A DNA stretch of 64,000 nt from an uncultured beta proteobacterium (GCA_903905655.1 CAIVHG010000007.1:30389-94388); one strand, 5' to 3'. Shown: positions 21,128 through 34,604, numbered from the stretch's first letter. Numbers and translations: made by a program. The notes: generated by a model not told the origin, from the letters alone.

Positions 21128-22605
21128 TGAGTGCGAGCATTGGACAGGAGCGCACTGCGCGCATGGCGTCCGCCCCAGTGACCTCGCTCAGGCACAAGGT
21201 GCGCAAAGTGCACTTCGTGGGCATCGGCGGCTCCGGCATGAGCGGGATCGCCGAAGTGCTGCTCAATCTGGGCTTCGAGGTGAGCGGCTCTGACCTGCAC
21301 GCAGGTCCGGCTACGCAGCGCCTGGAACGCCTGGGCGCCACGGTGAGCCTGGGCCATGCCGCGGCGCATGTGCGTGACGTCGATGCGGTCGTGGTGTCGA
21401 GCGCGGTGAAGGAGGACAACGCGGAAGTCATCGCGGCGCGCGCTGGCAAGATCCCGGTGGTGCCGCGCGCAATGATGCTCGCCGAGTTGATGCGTCTGAA
21501 GCAGGGCATCGCGGTGGCCGGCACGCATGGCAAGACCACGACGACCAGCCTCGTCGCCAGTGTGCTCGCCGAGGCTGACCTCGATCCGACCTTTGTCATT
21601 GGCGGCCGGCTGGAAGCGGCCGGCTCGCACGCGAAGCTCGGCAGCGGCGAATTCATCGTCGTCGAGGCCGATGAATCGGACGCCTCCTTTCTCTACCTTG
21701 CGCCAGTGCTCGCAGTGGTCACCAATATCGATCAGGATCACATGGAGACCTACGGCTACTCCATTGAGCGGCTGCGTCAGGCATTCGTGGACTTCATCCA
21801 GCACTTGCCGTTTTACGGCACCGCGGTGCTGTGCATCGACGATGCGAACGTGCGCGCCATCATGCCGCGCCTGTCCAAGCCTGTCACCAGCTACGGACTC
21901 GCCGAAGGCGCGCAGGTGCGCGCGGTTGACATCGAAGCGGACCATGGGCGCATGCGCTTTCGTGTCCTGCGCAGCATGGAGCACGCGCGCGTACTCCCGG
22001 ACCTGCAAGTCACGTTGAACCTCGCGGGCGTGCACAACGTGCGCAATGCGCTCGCCGCCATCGCGGTCGGCATGGAAGTCGGCGCGCCGGATACGGCGAT
22101 CGTGAAAGCGCTCACCGAATTCAAGGGCGTGGGACGGCGCTTCCAGCGCTGGGGTGAAGTGGCGCTGCCCAGTGGCGGCACCTGCACACTGATCGATGAT
22201 TACGGTCACCATCCGGTCGAGATGGATGCAACGCTGGCTGCGCTGCGCGGCGCTTTCCCCGGGCGCCGGGTGGTGCTCGCATTCCAACCGCACCGCTATA
22301 CGCGCACGCGCGATTGCTTCGACGATTTCGTGCAGGTGCTGTCCACGGTCGACGTGCTGCTGCTGACCGATGTCTATCCCGCGGGCGAGCAGCGCATCAC
22401 CGCCGCCGATGGGCGCGCACTGGCGCGCGCCGTGGGCCTGAACGGCAAGGTAGAGCCGGTATACGTCGGGCAGGTGGGCGAGCTGGCACAGGCGGTGCTG
22501 AAGCACGCGCAGGATGGAGACGTCGTGATCACGATGGGCGCGGGTTCGATTGCCGCGCTTCCCGCACAACTCGCGCGCAGCGCGACGGGGGAGCGTAATG
22601 GCTAA
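21124..22605 (+). CDS. murC: UDP-N-acetylmuramate:L-alanine ligase
   Basis: A 493-aa Mur ligase adding L-Ala to UDP-MurNAc. Motifs are [18 protein letters not shown] (Rossmann), [15 protein letters not shown] (ATP loop), [12 protein letters not shown] and [17 protein letters not shown] 21124 overlaps the murG stop by 4 nt; a second ATG follows at 21127. The gene runs 8 nt into murB. Confidence 0.95.
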   Translation: MMSASIGQERTARMASAPVTSLRHKVRKVHFVGIGGSGMSGIAEVLLNLGFEVSGSDLHAGPATQRLERLGATVSLGHAAAHVRDVDAVVVSSAVKEDNAEVIAARAGKIPVVPRAMMLAELMRLKQGIAVAGTHGKTTTTSLVASVLAEADLDPTFVIGGRLEAAGSHAKLGSGEFIVVEADESDASFLYLAPVLAVVTNIDQDHMETYGYSIERLRQAFVDFIQHLPFYGTAVLCIDDANVRAIMPRLSKPVTSYGLAEGAQVRAVDIEADHGRMRFRVLRSMEHARVLPDLQVTLNLAGVHNVRNALAAIAVGMEVGAPDTAIVKALTEFKGVGRRFQRWGEVALPSGGTCTLIDDYGHHPVEMDATLAALRGAFPGRRVVLAFQPHRYTRTRDCFDDFVQVLSTVDVLLLTDVYPAGEQRITAADGRALARAVGLNGKVEPVYVGQVGELAQAVLKHAQDGDVVITMGAGSIAALPAQLARSATGERNG

Positions 22606-23581
22606 GCGCGCATCTGCCATGAGTAACGCAGGCGCGACGCAGGCGCTGCCCGAGGGGCTGCGCGGCGTGCTCAAGCGCGGCGAGCCGATGGCACCGCACA
22701 CCAGCTGGCGCGCCGGAGGGGCCGCTGATTGTGCCTATGCCGCCGCCGACCGCGAAGATCTGCGCGCGTTTCTCGCTGCGCTGCCCGCAGCTGAACCGGT
22801 CTACATGGTAGGCCTTGGCAGCAATCTGTTGGTGCGCGACGGCGGCCTGCGCGGTACCGTGGTGTTCACGAACGGCGCGCTCAACAAGATGGAAATCGAC
22901 GGTGATGCGATTTCGGCGGAGGCCGGCGTGCCCAGCCCCAAACTCGCGCGCTTTGCCGCCAATCATGAGTGTGCGGGCGCAGAATTCATGGCCGGCATCC
23001 CGGGCACGGTGGGGGGGGCGCTGGCGATGAATGCGGGCTGCTACGGCGCCGAGACCTGGGACATCGTTGAATCGGTAACGACCTTAAGCCGCGCCGGCGA
23101 GTTGCGGCAGCGCCGGCGCTCGGACTTTGAAACCGGCTACCGCAAAGTCGCTCTGAAAGGCGCCGCGATTCAGCGGCACGGGACACAGGAAGCGTGCTTC
23201 GTGCAGCCGGCGGCCAGCGAGTGCTTCGTCGCCGCGCGCTTTAAGCTCGCGCCCGGCGAGCGCCTGCGCTCGCGGGCACTCATCAAGCAGCTGTTGGAGA
23301 AACGCGGGGCGGCGCAACCGCTGGGGTCCGCCAACGCGGGCTCGGTGTTCCGCAATCCGCCCAATGATCACGCCGCGCGCCTCATCGAAGCCTGCGGCCT
23401 CAAGGGGCGCGCGCTTGGCGGCGCCGTCATCAGCGACAAGCACGCGAACTTCATCGTCAATCTGGGCGCTGCGCGCGCAGCGGATATCGAAGGCCTGATC
23501 ACGCTTGCACAGGACGAGGTGAAGCGCAGATTCGGGATCATGCTGGAGCGCGAGGTGCGCATCGTGGGAGAGGCCGCATGA
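22598..23581 (+). CDS. murB: UDP-N-acetylenolpyruvoylglucosamine reductase
   Basis: A 327-aa FAD enzyme that reduces UDP-GlcNAc-enolpyruvate to UDP-MurNAc with NADPH. Motifs are [31 protein letters not shown] (FAD loop), [21 protein letters not shown], and the catalytic Ser/Glu regions [11 protein letters not shown] (NAGSVFKNP-type) and [11 protein letters not shown] 22598 has GGGGGAG just upstream. Overlaps murC by 8 nt and ddl by 4 nt. Confidence 0.95.
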   Translation: MAKRASAMSNAGATQALPEGLRGVLKRGEPMAPHTSWRAGGAADCAYAAADREDLRAFLAALPAAEPVYMVGLGSNLLVRDGGLRGTVVFTNGALNKMEIDGDAISAEAGVPSPKLARFAANHECAGAEFMAGIPGTVGGALAMNAGCYGAETWDIVESVTTLSRAGELRQRRRSDFETGYRKVALKGAAIQRHGTQEACFVQPAASECFVAARFKLAPGERLRSRALIKQLLEKRGAAQPLGSANAGSVFRNPPNDHAARLIEACGLKGRALGGAVISDKHANFIVNLGAARAADIEGLITLAQDEVKRRFGIMLEREVRIVGEAA

Positions 23582-24477
23582 AGGTGGCCGTGCTCATGGG
23601 GGGCAGCAGCGCCGAGCGCGAGATCTCGCTCATGTCGGGCGCCAACGTGCTCGCCGCGCTGCGCCGCCTGGGAGTCGATGCGCAGGCCTTTGACCCTGCC
23701 GAGCGCTCGCTGTGGACGCTGCCGGCCGAGAATTTCGATCGCGCGTTCATCGCCCTGCACGGCCGCTGCGGCGAGGACGGAACGGTGCAGGGCGCGCTTG
23801 AACTGATGCGCATACCCTACACCGGCAGCGGCGTAATGGCCTCCGCGCTCTGCATGGACAAGCAGCGCACCAAAATGATCTGGCGGGCGACGCGGGTGCC
23901 CACGCCGCGCGCGTGCATGCTCACTGCCAAGAGCAAGCCAATAAAGATCGCTGCGGCGCTCGGTCTTCCATTGATCGTGAAGCCCGCGCGCGAGGGCTCG
24001 TCGCTGGGGCTCACCAAAGTGAGCGCAGCGGAGGATATAGGCTCTGCCTACGAGGCTGCCGCGAAATACGATCCGCTGGTGCTCGCCGAAGAGTTCGTGA
24101 GCGGGCGCGAGCTCACGGCGGCATTTCTGGGCAGCCGCGCGCTGCCGTTGGTCGAGATCGAGGCGCCGCAGGGCAATTACGATTATCAGCACAAGTATTT
24201 CAGCGACGACACGCGCTACCGCTGCCCGAGCGGCCTGCCCGAGGCGCAGGAGCGCAAGCTGCGGGCGCTGGTCATGCGTGCAGCCGCGGCCCTCGGCTGC
24301 AGCGGTTGGGGCCGTGCGGACTTGATATTGCGTGCCGACGGCAAGCCGTTTTTGCTGGAGATGAACACCACGCCGGGCATGACCGAGCATTCGCTGGTGC
24401 CGATGGCGGCGCGTGCCGCCGGCATCGAATTCGACGAGCTGGTGCGCCGCATTCTGGAGCTCGCGCATGTGGGATAA
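23578..24477 (+). CDS. ddl: D-alanine:D-alanine ligase
   Basis: A 299-aa ATP-grasp enzyme producing D-Ala-D-Ala for MurF. Motifs are [60 protein letters not shown] and [16 protein letters not shown]. Length and order match DdlB of dcw clusters. Start overlaps murB; the end overlaps ftsQ by 11 nt. Confidence 0.95.
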   Translation: MKVAVLMGGSSAEREISLMSGANVLAALRRLGVDAQAFDPAERSLWTLPAENFDRAFIALHGRCGEDGTVQGALELMRIPYTGSGVMASALCMDKQRTKMIWRATRVPTPRACMLTAKSKPIKIAAALGLPLIVKPAREGSSLGLTKVSAAEDIGSAYEAAAKYDPLVLAEEFVSGRELTAAFLGSRALPLVEIEAPQGNYDYQHKYFSDDTRYRCPSGLPEAQERKLRALVMRAAAALGCSGWGRADLILRADGKPFLLEMNTTPGMTEHSLVPMAARAAGIEFDELVRRILELAHVG

Positions 24478-25198
24478 GCCCGCCCTCCTCAACGCGATCG
24501 CGAGCGTCTGCATCGCCTGCGCTGCGTTGCTTGCGCTGACGATGGCCGCGCATTACACCGCGCGCCTGCCGGCCTTTGAATTGCTCGGGGTGCGCGTCGA
24601 GGGCAGCATCGCGCACGTCACGCGCGAGCAAATCGAGGCGATCGTGAAGCACGAGTTGAGCGGGACCTTCTTCACCGTGAGCCTGACGCGCGTGCGCGCC
24701 GCTTTCGAGAAGCTGCCCTGGGTGCGCAGCGCGAGCGCGCGCCGCCAGTGGCCGAATCGGCTAGTGGTCACGCTAGAAGAACATGTGCCGCTGGCGCGCT
24801 GGGGCACGACAGGCCTGGTCGACGCTCAGGGCGCGGTATTCACGGCCGCCTACGACGGCACGCTGCCGCTGTTCGAGGGCCCCGAAGGCAGCGCCAAGGA
24901 ACTGGTGATTCAGTACGGTTACTTTCAGCGCGCGCTGGCCGCGATCGGCCAGTCGCCCACTGAAGTGCGGGTGTCGGAACGGCGTGCGTGGCGCGTGCGG
25001 CTGGCGAGCGGCACGGAGCTCCAGCTCGGTCGCGCCAACATCGAGCAGCGGCTGGACCGTTTCATCGCATTGTATGAGCGCACGCTAAAGCCTCTGCACC
25101 GCAGGATTGAATACGTGGACTTGCGCTATCCGAACGGATTTGCGGTGCGCATTCCGGAATTGAATTCCGTAGCGCGCGGACTGACGAAGAGGGGTTAA
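24467..25198 (+). CDS. ftsQ: Cell division protein FtsQ
   Basis: A 243-aa bitopic protein with a short cytoplasmic tail, one TM (about residues 7-27), a POTRA domain beginning [21 protein letters not shown], and the beta domain. [30 protein letters not shown] is the conserved POTRA/beta junction, shown here only as a motif region near residues 83-112. It recruits FtsL/FtsB and connects to FtsA/FtsK. ATG 24467 follows GGAG and overlaps ddl; the last base overlaps the ftsA start. Confidence 0.92.
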   Translation: MWDKPALLNAIASVCIACAALLALTMAAHYTARLPAFELLGVRVEGSIAHVTREQIEAIVKHELSGTFFTVSLTRVRAAFEKLPWVRSASARRQWPNRLVVTLEEHVPLARWGTTGLVDAQGAVFTAAYDGTLPLFEGPEGSAKELVIQYGYFQRALAAIGQSPTEVRVSERRAWRVRLASGTELQLGRANIEQRLDRFIALYERTLKPLHRRIEYVDLRYPNGFAVRIPELNSVARGLTKRG

Positions 25199-26436
25199 TG
25201 AGCAAGGCTAAGGAAAATAAGAACGTGATCGTCGGCCTCGACATCGGCACCTCCAAGATCGCTGCGATCGTCGCCGAGCTCAAGCCCGCGGGGGGATTCG
25301 ACGTGATCGCAGTCGGCTCCCATCCGTCCAAGGGCCTGAAAAAGGGCGTGGTCGTCAATATCGAGGCAACGGTGAGCGCGATCCAGCGCGCGCTCGAGGA
25401 AGCCGAACTGATGGCCGACTGCAAGATCCGCGAGGTCTATACCGGGATCGCGGGCAGCCACATCAAGAGCCTCAATTCGCGCGGCATGGTTGCGATCAAG
25501 GACCGCGAAGTCACGCAGCAGGACGTCGCGCGCGTGATCGAAACGGCGAAAGCAATTCCGATTCCCACCGACCAGCAGGTGCTGCACATCCTGAACCAGG
25601 AGTTCGTGGTCGACGGGCAGGGCGACGTGCGCGAGCCGTTGGGCATGAGCGGCGTGCGTCTCGAAGTGAACGTCCATATCGTGACCGGCGCTGTGTCGGC
25701 GGCGCAAAACATCATCAAGTGCGTGCGCCGCTGCGGGCTCGAAGTGCGCGACCTGATCCTGCAGCCGCTCGCATCCGCTCACGCGGTGCTATCCGAAGAC
25801 GAGAAGGAACTCGGGGTGTGCCTGGTCGACATCGGGGGCGGTACCACCGATCTGGCGATCTTCACCCAGGGCGCGATCCGCCACACCGGGGTGATCCCGA
25901 TCGCCGGCGACCAGATCACCAACGACATTGCGATGGCCTTGCGCACCCCGACCAAGGATGCGGAGGACATCAAGCAGCGCTACGGCTGCGCGCTGCGCCA
26001 GCTCGCCGACCCGCAGCAGATGGTGGAAGTGCCCGGCATTGGAGAGCGCGGGCCGCGCCAGCTGTCGCGCCAGACGCTGGCCGAAGTGATCGAGCCGCGC
26101 ATCGAGGAGCTGTATACGCTGGTGCAGTCGGAGCTGCGCCGCTCTGGCTATGAGGACCTCCTGTCCTCGGGCATCGTCATCACCGGCGGCTCGAGTTCGA
26201 TGCAGGGTATGGTCGAGCTGGGCGAAGAGATTTTCCACATGCCGGTGCGTATCGGCCAGCCGCAATACCGCGGCGGGCTCTCGGAAGTCGTGCGCAATCC
26301 GCGCTACGCCACCGCCGTGGGCCTGCTGATACTCGGCATGCACGACCAGCACCAGCATCAGTACACGCACGCGAACATCGGTTCATTTCAGGGTTTACTC
26401 GAACGCATGAAGAGCTGGTTCAAAGGGAACTTTTGA
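25198..26436 (+). CDS. ftsA: Cell division protein FtsA
   Basis: A 412-aa actin-like ATPase that tethers FtsZ to the membrane. Motifs are VGLDIGTSKIAAIV (phosphate 1), the 1C-subdomain region, VDIGGGTTDLAIF (phosphate 2), GIVITGGSSSMQGM (adenosine) and a C-terminal amphipathic helix (LLERMKSWFKGNF). Start shares one base with the ftsQ stop. Confidence 0.96.
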   Translation: MSKAKENKNVIVGLDIGTSKIAAIVAELKPAGGFDVIAVGSHPSKGLKKGVVVNIEATVSAIQRALEEAELMADCKIREVYTGIAGSHIKSLNSRGMVAIKDREVTQQDVARVIETAKAIPIPTDQQVLHILNQEFVVDGQGDVREPLGMSGVRLEVNVHIVTGAVSAAQNIIKCVRRCGLEVRDLILQPLASAHAVLSEDEKELGVCLVDIGGGTTDLAIFTQGAIRHTGVIPIAGDQITNDIAMALRTPTKDAEDIKQRYGCALRQLADPQQMVEVPGIGERGPRQLSRQTLAEVIEPRIEELYTLVQSELRRSGYEDLLSSGIVITGGSSSMQGMVELGEEIFHMPVRIGQPQYRGGLSEVVRNPRYATAVGLLILGMHDQHQHQYTHANIGSFQGLLERMKSWFKGNF

Positions 26437-26511
26437 TCGCGTCGCGGCGATCGCGCAGGGCGCAGGATACGAGTTTGCAATCACAGACGTCTTATATTTT
26501 TGTTTGGTCAG

Positions 26512-26517
26512 AGGAGG
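26512..26517 (+). promoter_or_regulatory. Consensus ribosome-binding site of ftsZ
   Basis: A full AGGAGG lies 5 nt before the ftsZ ATG, the best Shine-Dalgarno in the cluster. It fits the high FtsZ protein level. An AT-rich stretch (TTATATTTTTG, 26492-26502) precedes it, but I could not pair it with a properly spaced -35. Confidence 0.8.
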
Positions 26518-26522
26518 CTTAA

Positions 26523-27686
26523 ATGTTCGAAATGGTCGAAGTTCCGTCGCAGGAAGCGGTAATCAAGGTAATCGGAGTGGGCGGCTGCGGTGGCAACGCC
26601 GTGAATCACATGATCGCCAACGGCGTAAAAGGCGTTGAGTTCATCTGCGCCAATACGGACATACAGGCCCTGAAACGCACTGACGCGCGCGTTCAGCTGC
26701 AGCTCGGCACCGGCATCACCAAGGGTCTGGGCGCCGGCGCAAATCCCGAGATCGGGCGCCAGGCAGCGATGGAGGACCGCGAACGCATCGCCGAACTCTT
26801 GGCGGGCACCGACATGCTGTTCGTGGCCGCCGGCATGGGGGGCGGCACCGGGACTGGCGCCGCGCCAGTGGTGGCGGAAATTGCGCGCGAGCTCGGCATC
26901 CTGACGGTGGCGGTCGTGACGCGTCCCTTTGCATTCGAAGGCAAGCGCCAGAAGGTCGCTCAGGACGGACTCGATGCATTGTCGCAGCACGTCAACTCGC
27001 TGATCGTGGTCCCCAACGACAAGCTGATGCAGGTGTTGGGCAACAGCGTGACGCTCGACGAGGCGTTTCGCGCCGCCAACGAAGTGCTGCACGGAGCGGT
27101 CGCGGGTATCGCCGAGATCATCAGCTGCCCCGGCATGATCAACGTCGATTTCGCCGATGTGCGCACCGTGATGTCGGAAATGGGCGTCGCCATGATGGGG
27201 TCGGCCAAGGCGGTGGGCACCGATCGCGCACGCATGGCGGCCGAGCAGGCAGTCGCCTGTCCGCTGCTCGAAGATATCGATATGGCGGATGCGCGCGGCG
27301 TGCTGATCAACATCTCCGCCAGCAAGGCGAGCCTGCAATTGCAGGAAGTGTACGACGTCATGGAGGTGATCAAGGCATATGCCGCCGAAACCGCATCGCC
27401 CATCATCGGCACGGTCTACGACGACGCGCTGGCTGACGAGTTGCGCGTGACCGTGGTCGCCACCGGGCTCGGCAAGGGAGCACAGCAAGCGCAGCCCAAG
27501 CCGATGATGGTGGTGGCGCAGGCGACCGGCACCAATGGCCCTGTGGGAGCCACTCAGATCAACTACGAGGAGATGGAAGCTCCGGCGGTGATCAGGCGCA
27601 ACCGCAGTCAGACGGTGCAGGCGCTGCGGGAATCGGGCGTTGAAATGCTGGATATTCCGGCGTTTTTGCGCAAACAGGCGGACTGA
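26523..27686 (+). CDS. ftsZ: Cell division GTPase FtsZ
   Basis: A 387-aa tubulin-like GTPase forming the Z ring. Motifs are VIGVGGCGGNAVNHM, the GTP signature MGGGTGTGAAPVVAEIA, NVDFADVRTVM (T7 loop region) and the conserved C-terminal peptide LDIPAFLRKQAD, which binds FtsA and ZapD (zapD is also in this window). An 86-nt gap separates it from ftsA. Confidence 0.97.
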   Translation: MFEMVEVPSQEAVIKVIGVGGCGGNAVNHMIANGVKGVEFICANTDIQALKRTDARVQLQLGTGITKGLGAGANPEIGRQAAMEDRERIAELLAGTDMLFVAAGMGGGTGTGAAPVVAEIARELGILTVAVVTRPFAFEGKRQKVAQDGLDALSQHVNSLIVVPNDKLMQVLGNSVTLDEAFRAANEVLHGAVAGIAEIISCPGMINVDFADVRTVMSEMGVAMMGSAKAVGTDRARMAAEQAVACPLLEDIDMADARGVLINISASKASLQLQEVYDVMEVIKAYAAETASPIIGTVYDDALADELRVTVVATGLGKGAQQAQPKPMMVVAQATGTNGPVGATQINYEEMEAPAVIRRNRSQTVQALRESGVEMLDIPAFLRKQAD

Positions 27687-27744
27687 TTCGGGGAGCGCGG
27701 GCTGGCGCCCGCAATCCAGGCCCTGCCGCGGGCCGGGAGCGCCG

Positions 27745-27753
27745 TGGTAAAAT
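27745..27753 (+). promoter_or_regulatory. Candidate extended -10 promoter of lpxC
   Basis: TGGTAAAAT is an extended -10 (TGnTAnnnT) located 30 nt before the chosen lpxC start. No -35 is required for this class and none is seen. This would allow lpxC to be expressed apart from the dcw transcript. Confidence 0.5.
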
Positions 27754-27783
27754 GCGCGTCCACGGCACAGGGCATTGAACGAC

Positions 27784-28698
27784 GTGATCAGACAGCGCAC
27801 GTTAAAGAGCATCGTCCGCGCGACGGGCGTAGGTCTGCACACCGGCCAGAAAGTGGCGTTGACGCTGCGCCCGGCGGCGCCCAATACCGGCATCGTGTTT
27901 TGCCGCGTCGATCTTCCGCAACCGGTTTCGATCAAGGTCGGCCCCTATAGCATCAGTGATACACGCCTGTCTTCGTGCCTGGAGCAGGACGGCGTGCGCA
28001 TTGCGACCATCGAGCATCTGATGTCTGCGCTGGCCGGTCTGGGCATCGACAATCTGTACGTCGACGTCTCTGCGGCGGAAATCCCGATCATGGACGGCAG
28101 CGCCGGGACCTTTGTATTTCTCCTGCAATCTGCCGGCGTTGAGGAACAGGCGGCGGCGAAGAAATTCATACGCATCTTGAAGCGCGTGGAGGTCGCACAC
28201 GGCGACAAGCGCGCGCGCTTCGAGCCGCACAACGGATTCAAAATTGAGTTCAGCATCGATTTCAATCATCCGGTGTTCGCGAACTCTGCAAAGAAAGTGA
28301 CGGTGGATTTCGCCGAGACTTCGTACGTCAAGGAAGTGAGCCGTGCGCGCACCTTCGGTTTCATGCAGGAGGTTGAATGGATGCGCTCGCAGGGCCTGGC
28401 GCTCGGCGGCTCGCTCGACAACGCCATCGTGCTCGACGAGTACCGCGTGCTCAACAGCGACGGGCTCCGGTATCACGACGAATTCGTAAAGCATAAAGTG
28501 CTCGACGCTATCGGCGACCTGTATCAGCTCGGGCATCCGGTGATCGGTGCATTCATCGCGCATAAATCGGGACACGAGCTCAACAATGCGCTGCTGCGCA
28601 ACCTGCTCGAGCACCAGGAGGCATGGGAATACGTGAGCTTCGAGCGCGCCGAAGACGCCCCGGCCTTTGTCGCGTCCACCCAGCCGGCAGCCGCCTGA
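27784..28698 (+). CDS. lpxC: UDP-3-O-acyl-N-acetylglucosamine deacetylase
   Basis: A 304-aa zinc deacetylase, the committed step of lipid A synthesis. Motifs are [34 protein letters not shown] (zinc His), [30 protein letters not shown] (zinc HxxxD) and the late [16 protein letters not shown] 27784 gives the family N terminus (MIRQRT); TTG 27775 would add three residues but leaves no room for a ribosome site. Confidence 0.95.
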   Translation: MIRQRTLKSIVRATGVGLHTGQKVALTLRPAAPNTGIVFCRVDLPQPVSIKVGPYSISDTRLSSCLEQDGVRIATIEHLMSALAGLGIDNLYVDVSAAEIPIMDGSAGTFVFLLQSAGVEEQAAAKKFIRILKRVEVAHGDKRARFEPHNGFKIEFSIDFNHPVFANSAKKVTVDFAETSYVKEVSRARTFGFMQEVEWMRSQGLALGGSLDNAIVLDEYRVLNSDGLRYHDEFVKHKVLDAIGDLYQLGHPVIGAFIAHKSGHELNNALLRNLLEHQEAWEYVSFERAEDAPAFVASTQPAAA

Positions 28699-28759
28699 AT
28701 TGGGTGCGCTGCAGCGCCGTCGTCTGATCGTCGAATTTACCGCTTAGAAAGCCCAGTCC

Positions 28760-28945
28760 ATGTTCGTACTGCGCTTGGTCGGATTACTGCTGCTGATTGC
28801 GTTCGGCGCGTCGTTCGTCGTCTATCTGTTCACCCGCGACCGGCGCTACCTGAAGTTTGCCGGGCAGTTGGTCAAATACGCGATCGTGATGGCTATTATC
28901 GCGCTCGTGTTCATGCTGTTCGAGCGTCTGGTGATGGTCATATGA
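28760..28945 (+). CDS. Small two-TM membrane protein, function unknown
   Basis: A 61-aa protein with two hydrophobic helices (about residues 3-25 and 40-60), separated by a basic loop with YLFTRDRRYLKFAGQLVKY. I do not recognise a named family. The charge pattern, codon use and position between lpxC and dciA suggest a real gene. No strong Shine-Dalgarno is visible. Confidence 0.6.
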   Translation: MFVLRLVGLLLLIAFGASFVVYLFTRDRRYLKFAGQLVKYAIVMAIIALVFMLFERLVMVI

Positions 28946-29042
28946 TTTTCTAAGAGTAGTACGTGGCACGCCGCGTACTATCGGCACGTCATTTCCGGCG
29001 ACGTGCAAGTGAATCTTTCAGGCGCCCGCCCGCGACCTCTAC

Positions 29043-29069
29043 CGATGCCGCATTGAACTGCCGGCATCG
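29043..29069. terminator. Hairpin between convergent genes, possible terminator
   Basis: CGATGCCG and CGGCATCG form an 8-bp stem around an 11-nt loop, in the space between the small membrane protein gene and dciA. A T-rich tract (29081-29091) lies on the plus strand but is about 12 nt away, so efficiency is doubtful. Confidence 0.35.
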
Positions 29070-29077
29070 TGCGCGCG

Positions 29078-29521
29078 CTATTTGCTTTTTTCGCGCTGAT
29101 GCGCGGCCAAACTGCTCAGCGCTTGCTTCAGCGGTGCATCTTCGAGTCCGGCTGCGAAGTTTTCTAATTTTTCAATGCTTTCAATACTTAATTTTCTTAA
29201 GTTCGAGTTGGACGTTACGCGATGAGCGCTTTCGCTTACTTGCACTTCATAATGGATTGAAGTAACCTCAAACCCGCTTTTCTGGTAAGCAGCTAATAAC
29301 CTCGGGGTGAGCTGCTTTAGCTTCGCGGCAATCGCCCCATTTTCAGCAGCAAGAAACAGGGTGCCTTCACGCAGCAGTTTGACGTGGCATGCGTGCGCTA
29401 AAGATGCAGGTGCAACCTGCGTGTACACCTGTTGCAGTTGCAGAATGCCGCGTGCCGCGCGCGCGAGCGCGCGCAAACTGTCGGACGAATCCAGGAAATA
29501 ACCGATGTTGTGTGCAGCCAT
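29078..29521 (-). CDS. dciA: DciA/DUF721 family DNA-helicase-associated protein
   Basis: A 147-aa protein of the DUF721 family. DciA is the ancestral loader/operator of the replicative helicase DnaB where the phage-derived DnaC is absent. The family core is seen as LQQVYTQVAPASLAHACHVKLLREGTLFLAAENGA, quoted here as a region (about residues 29-65), followed by LKQLTPRLL. The lpxC-dciA-M23-secA neighbourhood is conserved in proteobacteria. Its start codon is only 21 nt from that of the divergent M23 peptidase gene. Confidence 0.82.
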   Translation of the reverse strand: MAAHNIGYFLDSSDSLRALARAARGILQLQQVYTQVAPASLAHACHVKLLREGTLFLAAENGAIAAKLKQLTPRLLAAYQKSGFEVTSIHYEVQVSESAHRVTSNSNLRKLSIESIEKLENFAAGLEDAPLKQALSSLAAHQREKSK

Positions 29522-29542
29522 GGATGAGATTGTGAACCAGCC

Positions 29543-30460
29543 ATGAACATAATTCTAGTTTCCGGAAAATTGAGCAAGGCGCGCACCCTCACGCTCACGG
29601 TTCCGCATTTCCTGTTTGCCGCAGTGTTAACGTTTGGAATCGTTGTGGTCAGCGCTGTGGCGCTGCAGTACCTGACGTTGCGCTATGCGTCCGCGTTCAA
29701 CATTCCGCTGCTGAATAGCCTGATTACGAGCGTTCAGCGCGACCAGAATGAAAAGACGCAAAGTTACATGCACGACAATCTGAACGCGCTGGCGATCAAG
29801 CTCGGGCAGATGCAGGCGCAGTTGTTGCGCCTCAATACCCTGGGCGAGCGGCTCGCCAAGGGCGCCGGTTTCAAGCCTCAGGATTTCATGTTCGATCAGC
29901 CGCCGGGGCAGGGGGGCGCGCAATCAACGCTGCCGACCTACGACCTGTCGCTCGGCGAGCTGGGCCATCAGGTGGACCTGCTGACCAAGCAGGTGAACGC
30001 ACGCACCGAGCAGCTCGGTATCCTCGACACACTGATGATCGCCGATAACGCCAAGAAAAAGCTGCGGCCCTCGCTGTTGCCCGTCAATGGCGGCTGGTAT
30101 TCATCGAATTTTGGCTGGCGCATCGATCCATTCAGCGGCAGCCGCGCTTTTCACGAAGGCATGGATTTCATGGCGCAGGTCGGCACTGCCGCGCACACGG
30201 CTGCCGGCGGCGTGGTGATCTTTTCAGATTGGCACCCTCAGTATGGTAATATGATAGAGGTTGATCACGGCAATGGACTCGTCACGCGTTACGCGCACCT
30301 GTTGAGCCGGCAGGTAAAGGTGGGCGACGTGGTGATGAGCGGCGAAAAAATCGGCCAAGTAGGAAATACCGGGCGTTCGACCGGAGCGCACCTGCACTTC
30401 GAGGTGCGCCAGAATGGCGCCCCTCTGAACCCAGAGCATTTTCTCCATTTGCCTGGCTGA
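29543..30460 (+). CDS. M23 (LytM) family metallopeptidase, membrane anchored
   Basis: A 305-aa protein with an N-terminal TM (about residues 20-42), a coiled-coil-rich middle (about 50-165) and a C-terminal M23 domain. Zinc ligands appear as HEGMD (HxxxD) near 200 and the HLHFEV motif (HxH) near 285, so the site looks active. It probably acts on periplasmic peptidoglycan as an endopeptidase or an amidase activator. Located between dciA and secA, and followed by a strong hairpin terminator. Confidence 0.88.
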   Translation: MNIILVSGKLSKARTLTLTVPHFLFAAVLTFGIVVVSAVALQYLTLRYASAFNIPLLNSLITSVQRDQNEKTQSYMHDNLNALAIKLGQMQAQLLRLNTLGERLAKGAGFKPQDFMFDQPPGQGGAQSTLPTYDLSLGELGHQVDLLTKQVNARTEQLGILDTLMIADNAKKKLRPSLLPVNGGWYSSNFGWRIDPFSGSRAFHEGMDFMAQVGTAAHTAAGGVVIFSDWHPQYGNMIEVDHGNGLVTRYAHLLSRQVKVGDVVMSGEKIGQVGNTGRSTGAHLHFEVRQNGAPLNPEHFLHLPG

Positions 30461-30486
30461 AGTGCCTGCATCGGGCAGCAAGGGGG

Positions 30487-30512
30487 GGGTGGGGGTTTCC
30501 CCACCCTTTTTT
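30487..30512 (+). terminator. Strong Rho-independent terminator between the M23 gene and secA
   Basis: GGGTGGGG / CCCCACCC form a perfect 8-bp stem with a GTTT loop, followed by six T. It lies 26 nt after the M23 stop and ends only 27 nt before the secA ATG. Confidence 0.9.
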
Positions 30513-30539
30513 ATTTGAGGAATCACGCTTAAGCGCTTC

Positions 30540-33272
<2,733 letters not shown>

Positions 33273-33342
33273 CTTGCACGTCGACATGCATACCGCGCTT
33301 CCGGCCGCGCAAAATTCCAGAGCTCCCGCCTGAGACTACGCC

Positions 33343-34581
33343 ATGCCCGTCAACCTCACTGCTCCAGATGCACGCCGCCTGTTGCCCGTGGCCGGAATCC
33401 GGCTCGGCATTGCACAGGCGGGTATCCGCAAGGCCGGGCGCAAGGATCTGCTGGTGATCGAGCTCGCTCCAGGCACGCAGGTCGCCGGCGTCTTCACGCA
33501 AAACCGCTTTTGCGCGGCGCCGGTAATCGTGGCGCGCGAGCATCTGGCGCGTGCCGGCGCGGGCGCTCCGCTGCGCGCGCTGCTGGTGAATACCGGCTGC
33601 GCCAACGCCGGCACCGGCGCAGCGGGCCTCGAGGACACGCGCGCGAGCTGCATGGCGCTGGCTAAGCTGCTAGGCTGCAGCGAGACTCAAGTGCTGCCGT
33701 TTTCGACCGGCGTCATCATGGAGCGGCTGCCGATGGAGCGCATCATCGCGGGCCTGCCGGCGTGCATCGCGGATCTGGGCGCGGATCATTGGCTGGACGC
33801 CGCGCAGGCGATCATGACGACCGACACGCTGCCCAAGGCGGCATCGGTTCAGGTCGATCTCGGCACGGCAAAGATTACCGTCACCGGCATTGCCAAGGGC
33901 GCCGGCATGATTCATCCCGACATGGCGACGATGCTCTCTTACATCGCGACCGACGCGCGTATCAGCGCGCCGCTGCTGCGTGAAGCGCTGGCATATGCGG
34001 CGCATCGATCCTTCAACTCGATCACCGTCGATGGTGATACGTCGACTAACGATTCCATGATGCTGATCGCGAGCGGCAAGGCGAGCATGCCCGAGATTAC
34101 GGATGCCGGTGCGCAGGCATTCATCGCTGTGCGCGATGCGATCACCGCGATTGCCACCGAGCTCGCGCAGGCGATCGTGCGCGATGCGGAAGGCGCGACC
34201 AAATTCATCACCATCCGCGTCGAGGCCGGGCGCAGCGAGGACGAATGCCGCAAGATCGGCTACGCGATCGCGCATTCGCCGCTGGTGAAGACCGCGTTTT
34301 TTGCTTCAGATCCCAATCTCGGGCGCATCCTAGCGGCAATCGGCTACGCGCAGGTGCATGATCTGGACGTGAACCGGATCGAGCTATACCTCGACGACGT
34401 GCTGGTCGCGCGCGGCGGCGGCCGCGCTCCCGAGTACCGTGAGGAAGACGGCAAGCGTGTGATGCAGCAAAGCGAGATCACGGTGCGCGTCGTGCTAAAT
34501 CGGGGGACAGCGGTTGCCGAGCTTTGGACCTGCGATCTTTCGCACGATTACGTCAGCATCAACGCCGATTACCGTACCTAA
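33343..34581 (+). CDS. argJ: Bifunctional ornithine acetyltransferase / N-acetylglutamate synthase
   Basis: A 412-aa Ntn-type enzyme of arginine synthesis. It recycles acetyl groups from N-acetylornithine to glutamate. The self-cleavage site is in [14 protein letters not shown], with the nucleophilic Thr after Ala; [18 protein letters not shown]-like [11 protein letters not shown] and DGDTSTND are further family motifs. Follows secA by 70 nt. The bifunctional or monofunctional nature cannot be told from sequence. Confidence 0.95.
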   Translation: MPVNLTAPDARRLLPVAGIRLGIAQAGIRKAGRKDLLVIELAPGTQVAGVFTQNRFCAAPVIVAREHLARAGAGAPLRALLVNTGCANAGTGAAGLEDTRASCMALAKLLGCSETQVLPFSTGVIMERLPMERIIAGLPACIADLGADHWLDAAQAIMTTDTLPKAASVQVDLGTAKITVTGIAKGAGMIHPDMATMLSYIATDARISAPLLREALAYAAHRSFNSITVDGDTSTNDSMMLIASGKASMPEITDAGAQAFIAVRDAITAIATELAQAIVRDAEGATKFITIRVEAGRSEDECRKIGYAIAHSPLVKTAFFASDPNLGRILAAIGYAQVHDLDVNRIELYLDDVLVARGGGRAPEYREEDGKRVMQQSEITVRVVLNRGTAVAELWTCDLSHDYVSINADYRT

Positions 34582-34604
34582 ACTTCACGCATTGGTTGGC
34601 TTTC

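Noticed and set aside
27697..27712. GCGGGC/GCCCGC hairpin after ftsZ as a terminator
   Set aside because: There is no T-tract after the stem and lpxC follows closely; it may be structural but does not meet the criteria for an intrinsic terminator.
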